From Gammaproteobacteria bacterium (GTDB lineage Bacteria > Pseudomonadota > Gammaproteobacteria > J113): a stretch of DNA of 6,170 nucleotides. The notes below the pieces were generated by a model. It was given only the letters and a program-made list of their open reading frames with translations. It was not told where the DNA came from and searched no databases. Shown in pieces: positions 5,775 to 6,170 of the stretch. The translations under genes and the position numbers were made by a program. Each line of letters opens with the position of its first letter. Position 1 is the first letter of the stretch. The stretch covers positions 1-6,170 of the forward strand of contig RFJX01000276.1 in assembly GCA_003694425.1 (NCBI GenBank), read 5' to 3'.

Positions 5775-5909
5775 CCGCCCGTCACCGAACCGGTCCGGTC
5801 ACGATTTCCGGCGCCGGCGGCGAGATCTGGCCGCGCGCCGGGATCTCCTCCCGGATGGGATGGCAGGGAGACCGGGCCTGTTCCTGGTCGATGACGCTGC
5901 AGCGTTCAC
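5775..5909. other. Intergenic gap between two convergent genes
   Basis: These 135 bases lie between the nitroreductase stop and the DUF1499 stop. I see no supportable gene. The sequence is GC-rich with short palindromes, for example CCGGCGCCGG at about 5808-5817, and the hairpin listed separately. There is no T-run typical of an intrinsic terminator on either strand. Confidence 0.5.
5822..5847. terminator. Imperfect hairpin in the convergent gap, possible weak bidirectional terminator
   Basis: GAGATC (5822-5827) pairs with GATCTC (5842-5847). A T-G pair (5828-5841) and GGC/GCC (5829-5831 with 5837-5839) extend the stem, with G5840 bulged and a CGCGC loop. The place between two converging genes suits a terminator, but no T-run follows on either strand, so a terminator role is only tentative. 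Confidence 0.25.
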
Positions 5910-6170
5910 TCACGGCTCCCCGTTCTGTATCGTTCCCGCGGCGGACCGGTCCGGGCGTGAGGCGGTCGCCTCACCGGTGAAGGCCGCACGCAGCCGCTCT
6001 GCCCGCCGCCGGTTGGCGCCGAGGTCCCAGTGGCCCACGCGGGAGGCCGAACGCAGATGGATCAGCCCCGCCTGGCGATCCAGTCGACATTCCAGGTCAT
6101 CGGTGAACCGGAACAGCGGAGTCGTGAAGATGGCGTGCAGGTAGTCGCCCTCGTCCCGCAGGATGCGCCC
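5910..6170 (-). CDS. DUF1499 family protein, C-terminal part (runs off right edge)
   Basis: The last 86 codons and the stop (TGA read from 5912-5910) of a leftward gene whose start lies beyond the right edge. The translation carries the C-terminal half of DUF1499: an LRDEGDYLHAIFTTPLFRF segment (about 4-22 of the visible part), TDDLECRLDRQAGLIHLRS (23-41), and the signature SASRVGHWDLGANRRRAERLR (41-61, key residues Ser43, Arg44, Gly46, Asp49, Gly51, Asn53 and Arg54). DUF1499 has no established function; members are often small exported or lipoprotein-like proteins, but the N-terminus is not visible here. After the domain comes a polar tail of about 20 residues that looks unstructured. The gene converges on the nitroreductase gene, so the two are not co-transcribed. 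Confidence 0.85.
   Translation of the reverse strand, partial: GRILRDEGDYLHAIFTTPLFRFTDDLECRLDRQAGLIHLRSASRVGHWDLGANRRRAERLRAAFTGEATASRPDRSAAGTIQNGEP

Overview
The window is about 6.2 kb of very GC-rich, densely coded bacterial chromosome. Family content (NnrS, NhaA, MoxR, LysE, DUF488, DUF1499, MIP18/SufT-like) and codon usage suggest a high-GC proteobacterium, most likely a gammaproteobacterium. That placement is inference: no rRNA or other marker gene is present. I saw no mobile element, tRNA, rRNA or CRISPR array.

Left region (1-2362): two divergent two-gene operons share a gap of about 63 bases. Leftward runs a MIP18/SufT-like (DUF59) iron-sulfur assembly factor, followed through a 4-base ATGA overlap by a multi-pass membrane protein that runs off the left edge. 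Rightward runs a YeaO-like DUF488 protein, followed through another ATGA overlap by an NnrS-family membrane protein. NnrS proteins are tied to nitric oxide metabolism and nitrosative stress. The arrangement therefore reads as a possible NO-response or Fe-S-protection module.

Middle region (2249-5110): three leftward genes lie in series: a MoxR-type AAA+ ATPase, the Na+/H+ antiporter nhaA (45-base gap) and a LysE/RhtB-family exporter (33-base gap). They are probably co-transcribed. The 3' end of the exporter gene overlaps the 3' end of the NnrS gene by 114 bases in convergent orientation. The MoxR gene has none of its usual partners (DUF58, VWA, transglutaminase) beside it in this window.

Right region (5111-6170): a 55-base divergent gap separates moxR from a rightward FMN nitroreductase-family gene and appears to hold overlapping divergent promoters. 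The nitroreductase gene converges on the C-terminal part of a DUF1499 gene that enters from the right edge. The 135-base gap between them holds one imperfect hairpin.

Nothing here is a clearly new system. The best leads are the divergent NnrS/DUF59/DUF488/membrane-protein module, the moxR-nhaA-lysE linkage, the long NnrS/LysE convergent overlap, and the apparently near-leaderless moxR start.
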